From Amphibalanus amphitrite (Eukaryota; Arthropoda; Thecostraca; Balanomorpha; Balanidae), in assembly GCF_019059575.1 (NCBI RefSeq), contig NW_024881565.1, positions 372,001 through 436,000 on the forward strand: DNA of 64,000 nt, in the 5' to 3' direction. The notes beneath the pieces were generated by a model, which saw only the letters and a program-made list of their open reading frames with translations, searched no databases and was not told the DNA's origin. The position numbers were made by a program, and so were the translations under genes. This document shows positions 1-9,838 of this stretch, in pieces (within the stretch, counting starts at the first letter, position 1; every line of letters starts with the position of its first letter).

Positions 1-206
1 GCCTGCAATTTGGTTGCGCTTTCCCTACGACAGCTGATTGTTTACGTTTCTGAAGGTCGCGCCGCCTCGAGACTCTCTCGGCACTGGCTCGCGGCGCGGT
101 GTCAGCGTTCGGCTATTTTATTCGTTTCGCTCGTTTTTATGTGATGTGTGTGTAAAGTAAATATAACCTAAATTGTGTTAAACCTTTTACCGATCCACGC
201 ACAACA
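1..206 (+). repeat. 5' LTR of the CsRn1-like element (first 6 bp outside window)
   Basis: Bases 1-206 are identical to 4949-5154. The 3' copy begins six bases earlier with TGTAGT, so the window opens inside this LTR. It ends in CACAACA, giving the usual TG...CA boundary. Confidence 0.95.
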
Positions 207-209
207 TAT

Positions 210-222
210 TGGTGACCCCGAC
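210..222 (+). promoter_or_regulatory. Primer binding site for tRNA-Trp
   Basis: TGGTGACCCCGAC begins three bases after the LTR end and is complementary to the 3' end (with CCA) of animal tRNA-Trp. tRNA-Trp priming is characteristic of the CsRn1 clade. Confidence 0.8.
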
Positions 223-531
223 AAGATAAGCAACTAGTTCTTCAACGCAAATTTCGTCCAGTTTCGCCGGCGTGCCGGCAGCGTGCTCCTCCCGCTGGAG
301 TTTCAGAGCGCCTGCCCCCCGAACTGGACCGTGATAACTCTACTGACATTTTTGTGACTGTGCTGTGTCAACGTAATCGTCAGGTGCCCGATCGCCGCGC
401 CGACGAATTTTTTTTCTCATACACCGACAGCACGTGGCGTGTCCATCGGCCGCCGCCATCGCCGTCCTGCACCGGATACTGGTGGCGCCACCTAGTGAGA
501 GCGAACTTCACTACAACTTCAACCAGTCGCC

Positions 532-1428
532 ATGGCCGAGTCGCCCGATCAGCCGCCGCCGCCGCCGTCACCCGCACCCGCTGAGACCGCTGCCGCCCCA
601 CGGGCTCACGCAGCGTTCCGACTGCCTCCATTCTCGGCCGAGGACCCCGCCCTGTGGCTGGCCCAGGTGGAGTGTGCCTGCCGGGTGGCCGGTATCGCCG
701 ACAGCAGCGTCAAATTCGACCTGCTAGTCGCCAACCTGCCGACTGACGTCGCTCGGCAGGTCCGTGACGTCATCACCGCCACCCCGGCGGACTACACGGC
801 GCTGACGAGCGCCCTGCAGGCCCGGCTGGCGCAGTCCCGGGCCGCACGCCTGTCCGCCCTGCTGCGCAACACCCAGCTCGGGGACCAGAAACCGACGCAG
901 CTGCTCCTGCGCATGCGTTCGGAGCTGGGAGAGGAGGCGCAGGACAGCGCGCTACTTAGAACGCTGTTTCTGCAGCGCCTGCCGCGGGCGGCCACGGCTG
1001 CCCTGTCGCTCCTCCCGGAGGACACCACGCTGAGCCAGCTGGCCGCCGCGGCCGACCGATACGTGGAGGCGACCGGCCCTCACGAGCTCGCGGCCGTGCA
1101 GCTCGCCGACCCGACGGCCTGCGCTACTGCTGGCGATGTGCCAACTCTGCACAGCACGGTGGCAGCGCTGACGGCTGCGGTTCAGCGACTGGAGATGGCG
1201 CTCGGCGACCGCTCCCGCGCCGCCTCCCGGGACCGTGACGGAGGCGCAGTCTCTGACCGGTACCGCCGCCGGTCCCGCTCTCGCGGTCGACGGCAGCAGC
1301 CGCAGCAGCTGCAACAGCCACAGCAACAGCAACAGAAGCAGCTGTGCTTCTTCCACCGCCGCTTCGGTGCAGCGGCCAGGAAATGCGCCGAGCCGTGCTC
1401 CTGGTCGCCGTTAAACGAGACGGCCTAG
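532..1428 (+). CDS. gag: Gag protein with CHCC box (CsRn1-like)
   Basis: This is the 298-residue structural protein that packages the element RNA. The start is the first ATG followed by a long open frame after the leader. The N-terminal half carries a capsid-like region starting near residue 25 (FRLPPFSAEDPALWLAQVE). Residues 235-265 are Arg/Ser rich, followed by a Gln-rich stretch. The C-terminus has the box C-x2-H-x9-C-x3-C (around LCFFHRRFG...CAEPC), typical of CsRn1 Gags and different from a CCHC knuckle. The frame ends inside pol and overlaps it by 85 bases in the -1 frame. Confidence 0.9.
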   Translation: MAESPDQPPPPPSPAPAETAAAPRAHAAFRLPPFSAEDPALWLAQVECACRVAGIADSSVKFDLLVANLPTDVARQVRDVITATPADYTALTSALQARLAQSRAARLSALLRNTQLGDQKPTQLLLRMRSELGEEAQDSALLRTLFLQRLPRAATAALSLLPEDTTLSQLAAAADRYVEATGPHELAAVQLADPTACATAGDVPTLHSTVAALTAAVQRLEMALGDRSRAASRDRDGGAVSDRYRRRSRSRGRRQQPQQLQQPQQQQQKQLCFFHRRFGAAARKCAEPCSWSPLNETA

Positions 1429-4400
1429 GGACATCGGCGCCGTCCCCGGGCCGGGCATCGCCGGCGCCGCTCCTGCACGTGACGACCGGCCAGCTCACCA
1501 TGATGGTGGACACTGGAGCTCAGATCAGTGTCCTGCCTCCGAGCCAGCTCCCGCCGGCCTGCAGCTTGGACGCGGCCGCCGCGCCCCGCCTGACCGCCGC
1601 CAACGGCAGCACCATCCGCACGCACGGGTACGCCGACCACGCAGTGGTGCTCTCCGGCCGGCCCTACCAGTGGCGCTTCCTGGTGGCTGACGTCACGTCA
1701 CCGATACTCGGAGCCGACTTTCTCGGACACTACCGGCTCTCCGTCGACATGGGACGGCGTGTCCTGCGCTCTCCCACCGGCGAGACGTGCGCCACCGGCG
1801 TTCTGACCACGGCTGCGTCGCCCGCCGCCCCGCCGGGCGTGCTGGGCCTCTCCGACGACCCGTTCGGCGAGCTGTGGGCCGAATTCCCGGCCGTGACCAG
1901 CCGCTCACCTGGCGTGCGCACCGTCACTCACCACGTGACTCATCACATCCGGACCACGGGTCCGCCCTGCTTCAACCGCCCTCGTCGCCTTGCTCCCGAC
2001 CGTCTCGCCGCAGCCCGCCAGGAATTCGACCGCATGCTAGCTGCTGGCGTCGTCCGACCGTCGGACAGCAACTGGGCCTCGCCTCTGCACCTCGTCCAAA
2101 AGTCATCACCGGGCGAGTGGCGAGCATGCGGCGACTACCGTGCGCTCAACAAAGCGACGGTCCCGGACAGGTATCCGATTCCGTACCTAATGGACTTCAC
2201 GGCGCACCTCCACGGCTGCTGCTACTTCTCCAAGCTGGACCTGGCACGGGCGTTTCATCAAATCCCGGTGGAGCCTGCTGACGTTCACAAGACGGCTATC
2301 TCGACCCCCTTCGGCCTGTTCGAGGCGGTGTCGATGCCGTTCGGTCTCCGTAACGCGGCGCAGACCTGTCAACGCTTCATGGACGAGGTCACGCGCGGCC
2401 TGCCCTTCTGCTTCGTCTACATCGACGACATCCTGGTGGCCAGCGCCACTCTCTCGGAGCACCGCGCGCACCTCCGCCAGGTCTTCCAGCGCCTCAGTGA
2501 CTATGGCGTGGTCCTGAACGCGCAGAAGTGCGTCCTGGGAGCCCCCAGGGTCCGGTTCCTCGGCCATGACGTGTCAGCGAGTGGAATCGCGCCGCTACAG
2601 GACCGCGTGGACGCCATCACCGAGTTCCCGCGGCCTACCACCGAGAAGCAGCTGCGCAGGTTCATCGGAATGGCGGCATACTACCACCGCTTCGTGCCAG
2701 ATGCCGCAGCTCTGCTCCGTCCGCTCCACCAGCTGCTGACCAAGCAGCCAGACTCCAAGAGCAAGAAACTGCTGACATGGACGGACTCTGCTGAGGACGC
2801 GTTCGCACGCGTTAAGGGCGCGCTCGCCGCTGCTGCGCAGCTGGCTCACCCGGTCCCGGCCGCGCCGCTGGCGCTGCACGTGGACGCATCGGACAGCGGG
2901 GTCGGCGCGGTGCTACAGCAGCACCATGACGGCACGTGGCAGCCTCTGGCGTTCTTCTCCCGGTCTCTGACGCCGCGTGAGGCCCGCTACAGCACGTTCG
3001 GACGGGAACTGCTGGCAGTGTATCTCGCTCTGCGCCACTTCCGCTACGCAGTGGAGGGCCGCGAGCTGATCATCTACACTGACCACAAGCCCCTGGTCCA
3101 CGCTGTCGGCTCCAGCACTGACCGGCACTCGCCTCGTGAGATGCGACAGCTGGACTACGTGGCCCAGTTCTCCACGGACATCCGTCACGTCCCCGGACGG
3201 GACAATCTGGTCGCGGACGCACTCTCCCGCACCGTCTCCATGCTGCTCGTCCCCCAGCCGCCGCTGGACGACTTCGACGCCATGGCAGACGCGCAGCGAG
3301 AGGACCCGACGTTGGACACGTTCCGGTCCTCTAACCACTCGCTCCGCCTCCGAGACGCCAAGCTCGCCTCTGGAAAGACGCTGCTCGTGGACGACTCCAC
3401 CGGCATGCCCCGGCCGTGGGTGCCCACTGCCCTCCGCCGGCACGTGTTCCGACTGATGCACGACCTGTCCCACCCGGGCATCAAAGCCACCACCGAGCTG
3501 GTCACGGCTCGCTTCGTCTGGCCGCAGATGAAGAAGGACCTGCACACATGGACCCGCTCCTGCGTCCGCTGTCAGCGAGCCAAGGTTCAGCAGCACACCA
3601 AGGCTCCTGTGACCCCGTTCCGACCGCCGGACGAGCGATTCAGCGCGGTGCACATCGACCTGGTGGGGCCGCTGCCGCCGTCCGACGGCTACACGCACCT
3701 GCTGACGTGCGTGGACCGCTACACCCGCTGGGTAGAGGTGGTCCCGCTGCGCGACACGCGCGCGGCAGCTGTCGCCCGCGCCTTCGTCAGCACCTGGGTG
3801 GCCCGGTTCGGCGTGCCTGACCACGTCACCACCGACCGCGGCTCGCAATTCGAGTCGGCACTGTGGGCCGAAATGTCAGCGCTGCTCGGCTGTGAGCGCC
3901 GCCGCACCACCAGCTATCACCCGGCGTGTAACGGCCTGATCGAGCGCGTTCACCGACAGCTCAAGTCGGCGCTCCGTGCCTGCGGCCGCACCACCTGGTC
4001 CGACGCGCTGCCGCTCGTCCTCCTTGGCATGCGCACGGCGCTGAAGACGGACCTCGGGTGCTCAGCGGCCCAGCTGGTTTACGGCACCACGCTGCGCCTG
4101 CCCGGCCAGTTCCTGGAGCGCTCCGCCACTGCCGCTCCGACGCCGGACTCCTACGCGGACGGCCTCCGCCGGGCGCTGGACCAGCTGCGGCCCACGCCGC
4201 CGCGTCCGGGCAGCTCAGCGGCTCGCGTCCCGCGCGCTCTTCAGGACGCCACACACGTGTTCCTGCGCCGTGACGCCACGAAGCCGCCTCTCGCCTGCCG
4301 CTACGACGGCCCGTTCCGAGTCGTCGCTCGCTCGGACAAGACGCTGACGCTCGACCTCGGCCGCCGCCAGGACGTAGTCTCGGTCGACCGTGTCAAACCG

Positions 4401-4850
4401 GCTCACCTCGACCCAGCGGATAGAGACTGTCACAGCGAGCAGCGCCGGCCACGCTCCCTGTCTACTGGAGTGACTCCTGGCCGGCCCGCGCCCGCGCAGC
4501 CGCTCCTCGGTCCGCGTCCGCTGATGCCGGTGCGCGACCCGTCTGCTGGTCGGCCGCCGCCTGTGACGCCTACCGGGACGCCCGTGCCGTCTACCGCGCT
4601 GCCTGTGCCGCCTACCGCGCCGCCCGTGACGCCTACCCTGCCCTCCGTGCCGCCTGTGCCGCCCGTGACTCCTGCCGCGCCGCCCGAGGGTCAGCCGCCG
4701 TCGCGCGTGCCGGCGCGACCCCCGGCGCGTGCCCCCCGACCGCCGTCGGCGCCCAGCTCTGTGCCGGCGCCGCGTTCGATTTTGAAGACTCGATCTGGAC
4801 GGGAGGTCCAACGACCCGCTCGCTACCGTGTGACGTTTGTCGGACAGTGA
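1344..4850 (+). CDS. pol: Pol polyprotein: protease, reverse transcriptase, RNase H, integrase
   Basis: The open frame is 1,168 residues and is probably expressed by frameshift from gag, so its first codon here is only the first in-frame start. Domains in order: aspartic protease (VDTGA, Asp56); reverse transcriptase with YIDD at about 359-362; RNase H (Asp513, Glu555, Asp580); integrase with an HHCC finger (His706, His710, Cys740, Cys743) and a DDE core (Asp772, Asp831, Glu867). A Pro-rich tail follows, full of PPVTPT-like repeats, without a chromodomain. No internal stop or frameshift was seen and all catalytic residues are present. Confidence 0.95.
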   Translation: MLLPPPLRCSGQEMRRAVLLVAVKRDGLGTSAPSPGRASPAPLLHVTTGQLTMMVDTGAQISVLPPSQLPPACSLDAAAAPRLTAANGSTIRTHGYADHAVVLSGRPYQWRFLVADVTSPILGADFLGHYRLSVDMGRRVLRSPTGETCATGVLTTAASPAAPPGVLGLSDDPFGELWAEFPAVTSRSPGVRTVTHHVTHHIRTTGPPCFNRPRRLAPDRLAAARQEFDRMLAAGVVRPSDSNWASPLHLVQKSSPGEWRACGDYRALNKATVPDRYPIPYLMDFTAHLHGCCYFSKLDLARAFHQIPVEPADVHKTAISTPFGLFEAVSMPFGLRNAAQTCQRFMDEVTRGLPFCFVYIDDILVASATLSEHRAHLRQVFQRLSDYGVVLNAQKCVLGAPRVRFLGHDVSASGIAPLQDRVDAITEFPRPTTEKQLRRFIGMAAYYHRFVPDAAALLRPLHQLLTKQPDSKSKKLLTWTDSAEDAFARVKGALAAAAQLAHPVPAAPLALHVDASDSGVGAVLQQHHDGTWQPLAFFSRSLTPREARYSTFGRELLAVYLALRHFRYAVEGRELIIYTDHKPLVHAVGSSTDRHSPREMRQLDYVAQFSTDIRHVPGRDNLVADALSRTVSMLLVPQPPLDDFDAMADAQREDPTLDTFRSSNHSLRLRDAKLASGKTLLVDDSTGMPRPWVPTALRRHVFRLMHDLSHPGIKATTELVTARFVWPQMKKDLHTWTRSCVRCQRAKVQQHTKAPVTPFRPPDERFSAVHIDLVGPLPPSDGYTHLLTCVDRYTRWVEVVPLRDTRAAAVARAFVSTWVARFGVPDHVTTDRGSQFESALWAEMSALLGCERRRTTSYHPACNGLIERVHRQLKSALRACGRTTWSDALPLVLLGMRTALKTDLGCSAAQLVYGTTLRLPGQFLERSATAAPTPDSYADGLRRALDQLRPTPPRPGSSAARVPRALQDATHVFLRRDATKPPLACRYDGPFRVVARSDKTLTLDLGRRQDVVSVDRVKPAHLDPADRDCHSEQRRPRSLSTGVTPGRPAPAQPLLGPRPLMPVRDPSAGRPPPVTPTGTPVPSTALPVPPTAPPVTPTLPSVPPVPPVTPAAPPEGQPPSRVPARPPARAPRPPSAPSSVPAPRSILKTRSGREVQRPARYRVTFVGQ
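1410..1469 (+). promoter_or_regulatory. Probable -1 ribosomal frameshift signal between gag and pol
   Basis: The heptamer G TTA AAC lies at 1410-1416 in the correct phase of the gag frame, ten bases before the gag stop codon. Slipping back one base continues directly into the pol frame. A possible stem follows: the 8-base word CGGCGCCG occurs at 1435-1442 and again at 1462-1469, and it is its own reverse complement. Function is inferred; the heptamer, its phase and the stem are visible. Confidence 0.6.
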
Positions 4851-4930
4851 CGTTTTTTCGTTGTGTTGTGTCGTGCAGGTTCTCCTTTTTTTGTCGACCG
4901 GTTCCGATTCGTGTTTCTCGTCACCGCTCT

Positions 4931-4940
4931 GGGGGGGAAG
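4931..4940 (+). promoter_or_regulatory. Polypurine tract
   Basis: GGGGGGGAAG lies two bases before the 3' LTR (TGTAGT...), the expected position for the plus-strand primer of reverse transcription. Confidence 0.7.
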
Positions 4941-4942
4941 CA

Positions 4943-5154
4943 TGTAGTGCCTGCAATTTGGTTGCGCTTTCCCTACGACAGCTGATTGTTTACGTTTCTG
5001 AAGGTCGCGCCGCCTCGAGACTCTCTCGGCACTGGCTCGCGGCGCGGTGTCAGCGTTCGGCTATTTTATTCGTTTCGCTCGTTTTTATGTGATGTGTGTG
5101 TAAAGTAAATATAACCTAAATTGTGTTAAACCTTTTACCGATCCACGCACAACA
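4943..5154 (+). repeat. 3' LTR of the CsRn1-like element
   Basis: This is a complete 212-bp LTR with TG...CA ends, identical to 1-206 over the shared part. The sequence GGCTATTTTATTCG may serve as a TATA-like promoter; no clear AATAAA signal was found. Confidence 0.95.
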
Positions 5155-5276
5155 CCATCGTTAGACAATACGGTCAGAAGGGTTGAAGCGGCATGACTCC
5201 CCTGTGGTTAGAACTAAGAAGCAGCATATTTTTAGACAAAATAAAGCAATGACAACTAAATTGACGTTACTAAAAC

Positions 5277-5875
5277 CAGTGGCGCGGGAACCGGGAGGGG
5301 GGGGGGGGGCTAGCGGGGGCTGAGCCCCCCAGCCGAAAAGCTGGGGGGGCTCGTAATGTATTTGAGCCCCCCCCCCCCCCCCTCCAGCTGGAGGAATCGA
5401 AATCGGAAATCTACCAACACAATTTCATAGATTCATACATAGGCGCGGGAACCGGGGGAGGGGGCAGTGGGGGAAGCTTGCCCCCACAATTCTGCGGCCG
5501 TGGGGGCGGTCCACACAACTTTTCATGAGGCCAGGAACCGTTGGGCAGCTTGTCCTTCCCAAATTAGGGGTTGTGGGTCACATAGGAAGAAAGCATGTAA
5601 GTGAAAAATCCACCTCTTTCACTGGCTCGGCAACTCATTTGACAGATTAAAACCTTTACTCCAGGCTGCCAAAACGGTAGTTTCTTCACTCAGCTGAGAC
5701 GGAATGCCTCACTTTTTGCATTTTTCGTTGTTTTTTTTTTTGTTGTTGTTGAAAAGACCAAAGTCTGAAAAATAAGTGGCCTAAAACCGGTGAGAAAACT
5801 AGATTTGGGGGTACCCTAGGTTGATCTCTATTATGGTTCAGCCCCCCCAGTCTGGAAGAAGTTCTCGCGCCGCTG
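5277..5875. mobile_element. Non-autonomous TIR element, hAT-like, TSD ACTAAAAC
   Basis: The element begins CAGTGGCGCGGGAAC and ends with the inverted GTTCTCGCGCCGCTG, and it is flanked on both sides by the 8-bp direct repeat ACTAAAAC (5269-5276 and 5876-5883). An 8-bp duplication with CAG...CTG ends is the hAT pattern; P-type elements also make 8-bp duplications. It has no coding capacity. G-tracts and C-tracts near the left end can form hairpins. An internal stretch (GGCCTAAAACCGGTGAGAAA) recurs inverted at 19630-19680. Confidence 0.8.
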
Positions 5876-5959
5876 ACTAAAACGACTCTGATCACAAAAG
5901 TAGTTACTAGGAAGGCTTTCTAAACCATTTTTATTTAGTTCCTCGTTATAGGCGTAAGA

Positions 5960-6065
5960 AGTGTAAGTCTGAACGGGGGGGGCATACTTGTACTGAATGC
6001 CCTCCCCAGGCTCCTGTCGGGGGGGGGCATATGCCCCTAATGCCCCCCCCTGGATCCGCCAGTGG
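5960..6065. mobile_element. Decayed end of a hAT-like element
   Basis: Paired G-run and C-run blocks are followed by CTGGATCCGCCAGTG, which resembles the terminal repeat of the 45249 family in inverted orientation. No left partner or target duplication was identified. Confidence 0.4.
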
Positions 6066-6794
6066 ATGAAATGGTTTTCTTCCATTTGGAGACCAATTGG
6101 ACACCAATTGGGATCAAACGGGAAAAACCATTTGAGATCAAATGGGAAAAACCATTTGAGATCAAATGGGAAAAACCATTAGATACCAATTAGGATCAAA
6201 TGGGACACACCATTTGGGATGAAATGGTTTTATTCCATTTGGAACCAATTGGTATCAAATGGAAAGCACCATTTCAGACCAATTGGGAAGTTACCAATTG
6301 GAAACATCTCGATACCAATTGGGGACATACCATTTGGGATCAAATGGAAAGCACCATTTCAGACCAATTGGGAAATTACCAATTGGAAACCGTTTCGATA
6401 CCAATTGGGGACATACCATTTGGGATGAAATGGTTTTATTCCATTTGGAGACCAATTGGACACCAATTGGGATCAAATGTGAAAAACCATTTGAGATCAA
6501 ATGGGAATTTCTTCCATATGGAAACCATTTAGATACCAACTGGGATCAAATGGGACACACCATTTGGAATGAAATGGTTTTATTCCATTTGGAACCAATT
6601 GGAATCAAATGGAAAACACCATTTGAAATCAAATGGGATTTATTTTCCATTAGGAAACCATTTCAAAACCTATTGGGATCAAATGGAAAACACCATCTCA
6701 GACCAATTGGAAAATTACCAATTGGAAACCATTTCGATACCAATTGGGATCAAATGGGACACACCATTTGGAATGAAATGGTTTTATTCCATTT
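6066..6794. repeat. AT-rich satellite of CCAATTGG/CCATTTGG words, left part
   Basis: About 730 bp consist almost only of short imperfect units such as ACCAATTGGGATCAAATGG, with the palindromic words CCAATTGG and near-palindromic CCATTTGG every 10-20 bases. Some longer units recur almost exactly (around 6210-6300 and 6410-6480). The array continues at 16794 and 17542, after two insertions. The open frames within it reflect its lack of stop triplets, not genes. Confidence 0.9.
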
Positions 6795-7834
6795 TGTGGG
6801 AAACTTTTCCCCTCCAACGCGGCCAGGCCGTGGCTGCCGCCGGACCCGGCGGACCGCTACGCGACCGCATCGTCGCCCCACCAGCTGATGGGCGTAGAAC
6901 CATCCCTTCCGCCCCGCATTGCCGGAGGCCGGGGGCGGAATGCGGCAGCGGCCGCGCTGGGCCGCGCAAACATCCGCAGGGGAGGACGCGGCGCGGCGAA
7001 ACCACGGAGCGGCGCAGCAGCGCGACCAGCGGAGAGTCCATGAGACCCAGGTGCCTCCGCCGGCGCGGGTGGACCCAGCCGGGCCACCTGGCACCGCCCC
7101 TGCGAGCTCATCTTCTTCATTACATGTTACGATCACCTGGCCGGCCGACTCCCACCGTTCGGCGCCGCCTGCCACTTGGAGGGGAACAACAACAACCCCC
7201 TCTGGACAGCAATCAGGGCAGGCCGGCGGCCGGACGGACCGTTACTAGGTCGAGTCGGCGGCACCATCTACTTCCTCGTTCTGCTCTGCACTGTTCTGCT
7301 CTGTCCTGTTCTGCCCTGCCATGTTCTGTGCGCTCTGTCCTGCGGGACTAGCCTTGCGTGCCGCGCCCGAGGCAAATGCCAACCGCCGGAGGCGCGGTAT
7401 ATAAGCTGAGTCCCGCAGTGATTTCTCTCTTCTCGCTCTCCACTCGGGAGTACGTTGGACTGCACAGTGCGCAACGTGTGCGTCCATACCTACGCAGTAC
7501 GCAGCCATGTAAGTAGAAGCCAGCGGCCCCTTATTGGGGCCTTGTATATAGCCGTGACCAGTGTAATAATGTGTGCACATGTAAATAATTACCTTGAAAA
7601 CTTGCACAGTCTGTTGTGGGACAAATGGTGGGGGAAGAGAATGAACGGCGAACTGAACTGAACGGCACCGAACTCGGCAAACGTAACATAGAGCGGCTCG
7701 GAAGCTCAAACAAACGCTACCATTTGAACGTCACAGTTAACTTCGGCACGCCACGCTACCAACAGTAATCCCAACCGTAGCAATGACAGAAATAAGGAAC
7801 GTAACAACTTATAGAGAGAAAAAATAGTTTCACA
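6795..7834 (+). repeat. 5' LTR of the second Ty3/Gypsy element
   Basis: The 1,040-bp LTR begins TGTGGGAAAC and ends TTTCACA. U3 is very GC rich with a CpG-dense block. A tandem TGTTCTGC-like run lies at 7276-7345. TATATAAG at 7398-7405 places transcription initiation near 7430. CCATGTAAGTAG at 7506-7517 holds a consensus-like splice donor. Confidence 0.95.
7398..7405 (+). promoter_or_regulatory. TATA box of the LTR promoter
   Basis: TATATAAG sits in a GC-rich context about 30 bases upstream of a pyrimidine-rich initiator-like stretch (TTCTCTCTTCTCGCTCTCC). The same site is at 16357-16364 in the 3' LTR. Confidence 0.65.
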
Positions 7835-8673
7835 GTGGTGGCAGCGGTGGGATTACTAAAAAAACTGACTTATTTTATTTTAAGCACGCCTAAGGCGAGC
7901 TAATTAATTTATTGTCGGTTCCGCTCCAAACAGGGCGGCGAACCCAACGTTTTTTTGTTTGTTTGTTTTTATTGCAATATATTTCTTACATTGTGATTTT
8001 GCTTTGCCTTTAATATTAAATGTAAGTCATGTATGTAGGTATCGGGCCGTTCATGTTCGCAGTGGTTCATCTCCCCCAGCTGTCCCGGCCAGTGGGCCAG
8101 GCGGGCGGCTTGGCCCTCGCGGTCAGTCACCGCGGGGTGCCAGCGCCGGCTCGCGGCGGTCCCGCGGCAATTAGGCCCTGCCCTCCGCTCTGTCTGATTG
8201 GTGTAGGGACGGAGGAGGGGCGTGGCCAAATTGAGTGTGGGGCTGAGGGGTGCCTCTGAGGACAGTGTATGTCCAGGTGTTCTTCCGCGTCATTGCTGAG
8301 GGTTCTCGGGCCCATTCGTGCATTGTGCTGAAAGCAACGAATTTTGAGGTGAGCGATGGAATTCGCACTTATCGAAGTCGCGATTGCCCTACCAGTGACC
8401 CGGGACGGTTGTTTATGAGGGACCGGCTACCGTCTCATATTTCAAGTGTACACGACCCAAAGCCCATCAACTGAGCGGTAGGCCAAGCGCGGCTTCGGGC
8501 CAAACGTTGTGTGGGGTGAAGCGCTGCTCCACGCCTGATTGGGACTGCAGCCCATCAGAGCGAAGTGGGCATAAACAATCGTCCTGTGTGAGTCAATACC
8601 CGACTAGAGATGGGTTAGTTTGGGGGTAGAGGCCGTGAGTCCATGACGCTACTCGTTTTATTTTCGCTTTCAG
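7509..8673 (+). other. Possible intron in the retrotransposon leader
   Basis: A donor (AT|GTAAGTAG, GT at 7509) lies in the LTR downstream of the TATA box. A strong acceptor (TTTTATTTTCGCTTTCAG, AG at 8672-8673) lies four bases before the gag ATG. Removal would delete the primer site and about 1.16 kb of leader, giving an mRNA for translation distinct from genomic RNA. Nothing else recognisable was found in the 820-bp leader. This is inferred from the splice consensus only. Confidence 0.4.
7836..7854 (+). promoter_or_regulatory. Primer binding site for tRNA-Leu
   Basis: TGGTGGCAGCGGTGGGATT starts one base after the LTR. It is complementary to 19 bases at the 3' end of tRNA-Leu of the AAG type (…CCCACCGCTGCCA plus CCA). 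Confidence 0.8.
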
Positions 8674-8677
8674 CACG

Positions 8678-9838
8678 ATGACCGATCCGGAGTCCCGAGA
8701 ACAACAGCCGGGAGGCACCACCGGGACCAATATGTACTCGGAAAATTATTACACCCTCCCAGCAGAACGCCCGCAGCCGGAAGCTCCTGTGGATTCGTCT
8801 GGAGCCCCAGGTCAGTCCGGTATACGGGGAACTGCTGGAATGGGCGGTGTGGTGGAAGGCGTCCGTGCACTGCAGTTAGGAGAGAGCAGCGGTCAACACG
8901 TAGAGTCCTTTTTCTTGCGTCAACTGGGTCATTTTAAAGGAGAATACAACGGCGAGGCCATTACAGAGTGGACCGATAAAGTAGAGTTGCTGAAGGAGAT
9001 TGTGGAAGCCTCTGATGCGGAGATTTTGCGTGTCCTTCCGCTCCGCATGTCATCTCGTGCGGTTCAGTTCATGAGAGGATTTCTAGCCTCAAAACCAGTC
9101 TCAGAGCGAACCTGGAGAAATGTTAAGAATGCCCTTCTGACCCAATTTGGAGGGAAAATCGAGCCCACTCAGCTGGTTAACCAGCTACAGCAGGCGAAAA
9201 TGGGACGGGACACTCCCGTCCGTGAGTTCGCCCTCCAGGTAGGTCGACTCGCTCGACTGGCGTATCCAGAATTATCAAGCGATCATGGTACCCCCGAGCA
9301 AAAGAAGCTCCAGCATACCATGTTTAACAGAATTGCTCTTGAGCAGTTCACTGCCGGGCTTCCGCCGCTCTTGAGCCGTCCCATTCTGGAAAACCGTGTC
9401 ACAGACTTCCAGGATGCTGTTGAGTTAGCGGCACATCATGAACAGATAAATGCCAGATACATGAAAAAGTCAACCATTCACGCAATGCATGAATTCGAGG
9501 CAGGGTCTCACCCAAACCAAGCTCCCAACAGCAACAGCTCCGGGAGAAATAGCTCGGGCCCTGAAAACTCGCGTGGTCGCAACAGGACCCCAGGCCGGCG
9601 CGGTAAACCTTATCGCAACAATAAGCCAGTGATCTGCCATCGGTGTCATAAGCCAGGGCACTATAAGAGGGATTGTCAGGTCGGGATAGGTTGCGAGGTC
9701 TGTGGAGAGACTGATCACATTATGGTTGACTGTCGCAACATTGTTTGCGCCCTGTGCAAGGGAAACGGTCACCCTGCCAACAAGTGTCCTTCAAAAAACT
9801 CCCAGGGCCCAGCGCCGAGCCGGCCAAACATCAGCTAA
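8678..9838 (+). CDS. gag: Gag protein with three CCHC zinc knuckles
   Basis: This is a 386-residue nucleocapsid precursor. The ATG follows a strong splice-acceptor-like sequence by four bases. Residues about 80-260 are capsid-like (FKGEYNGEAITEWTDKVELL and onward). A basic Asn/Arg-rich linker follows. Near residues 319-375 there are three C-x2-C-x4-H-x4-C knuckles (CHRCHKPGHYKRDC, CEVCGETDHIMVDC, CALCKGNGHPANKC). The frame overlaps pol by 94 bases in the -1 frame. Confidence 0.92.
   Translation: MTDPESREQQPGGTTGTNMYSENYYTLPAERPQPEAPVDSSGAPGQSGIRGTAGMGGVVEGVRALQLGESSGQHVESFFLRQLGHFKGEYNGEAITEWTDKVELLKEIVEASDAEILRVLPLRMSSRAVQFMRGFLASKPVSERTWRNVKNALLTQFGGKIEPTQLVNQLQQAKMGRDTPVREFALQVGRLARLAYPELSSDHGTPEQKKLQHTMFNRIALEQFTAGLPPLLSRPILENRVTDFQDAVELAAHHEQINARYMKKSTIHAMHEFEAGSHPNQAPNSNSSGRNSSGPENSRGRNRTPGRRGKPYRNNKPVICHRCHKPGHYKRDCQVGIGCEVCGETDHIMVDCRNIVCALCKGNGHPANKCPSKNSQGPAPSRPNIS

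Larger units (their letters stand above)
1..5154 (+). mobile_element. Ty3/Gypsy LTR retrotransposon, CsRn1-like clade
   Basis: The element runs from a 5' LTR cut by the window edge through primer site, gag, pol and polypurine tract to a full 3' LTR. The clade is supported by two independent hallmarks: a primer site complementary to tRNA-Trp, and a CHCC rather than CCHC cysteine box at the Gag C-terminus. The LTRs match over all 206 comparable bases and both reading frames are open, so the copy is young and may be active. No envelope gene is present. The left target duplication lies outside the window. Confidence 0.93.

Noticed and set aside
2187-3848. Minus-strand frames opposite pol
   Set aside because: They are shadows of the GC-rich pol codons.
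6796-7350. Long open frames in the GC-rich U3 of both LTRs, both strands
   Set aside because: Several overlapping frames are open at once, as expected in CpG-rich sequence; no domain, and the region upstream of the TATA box is promoter.
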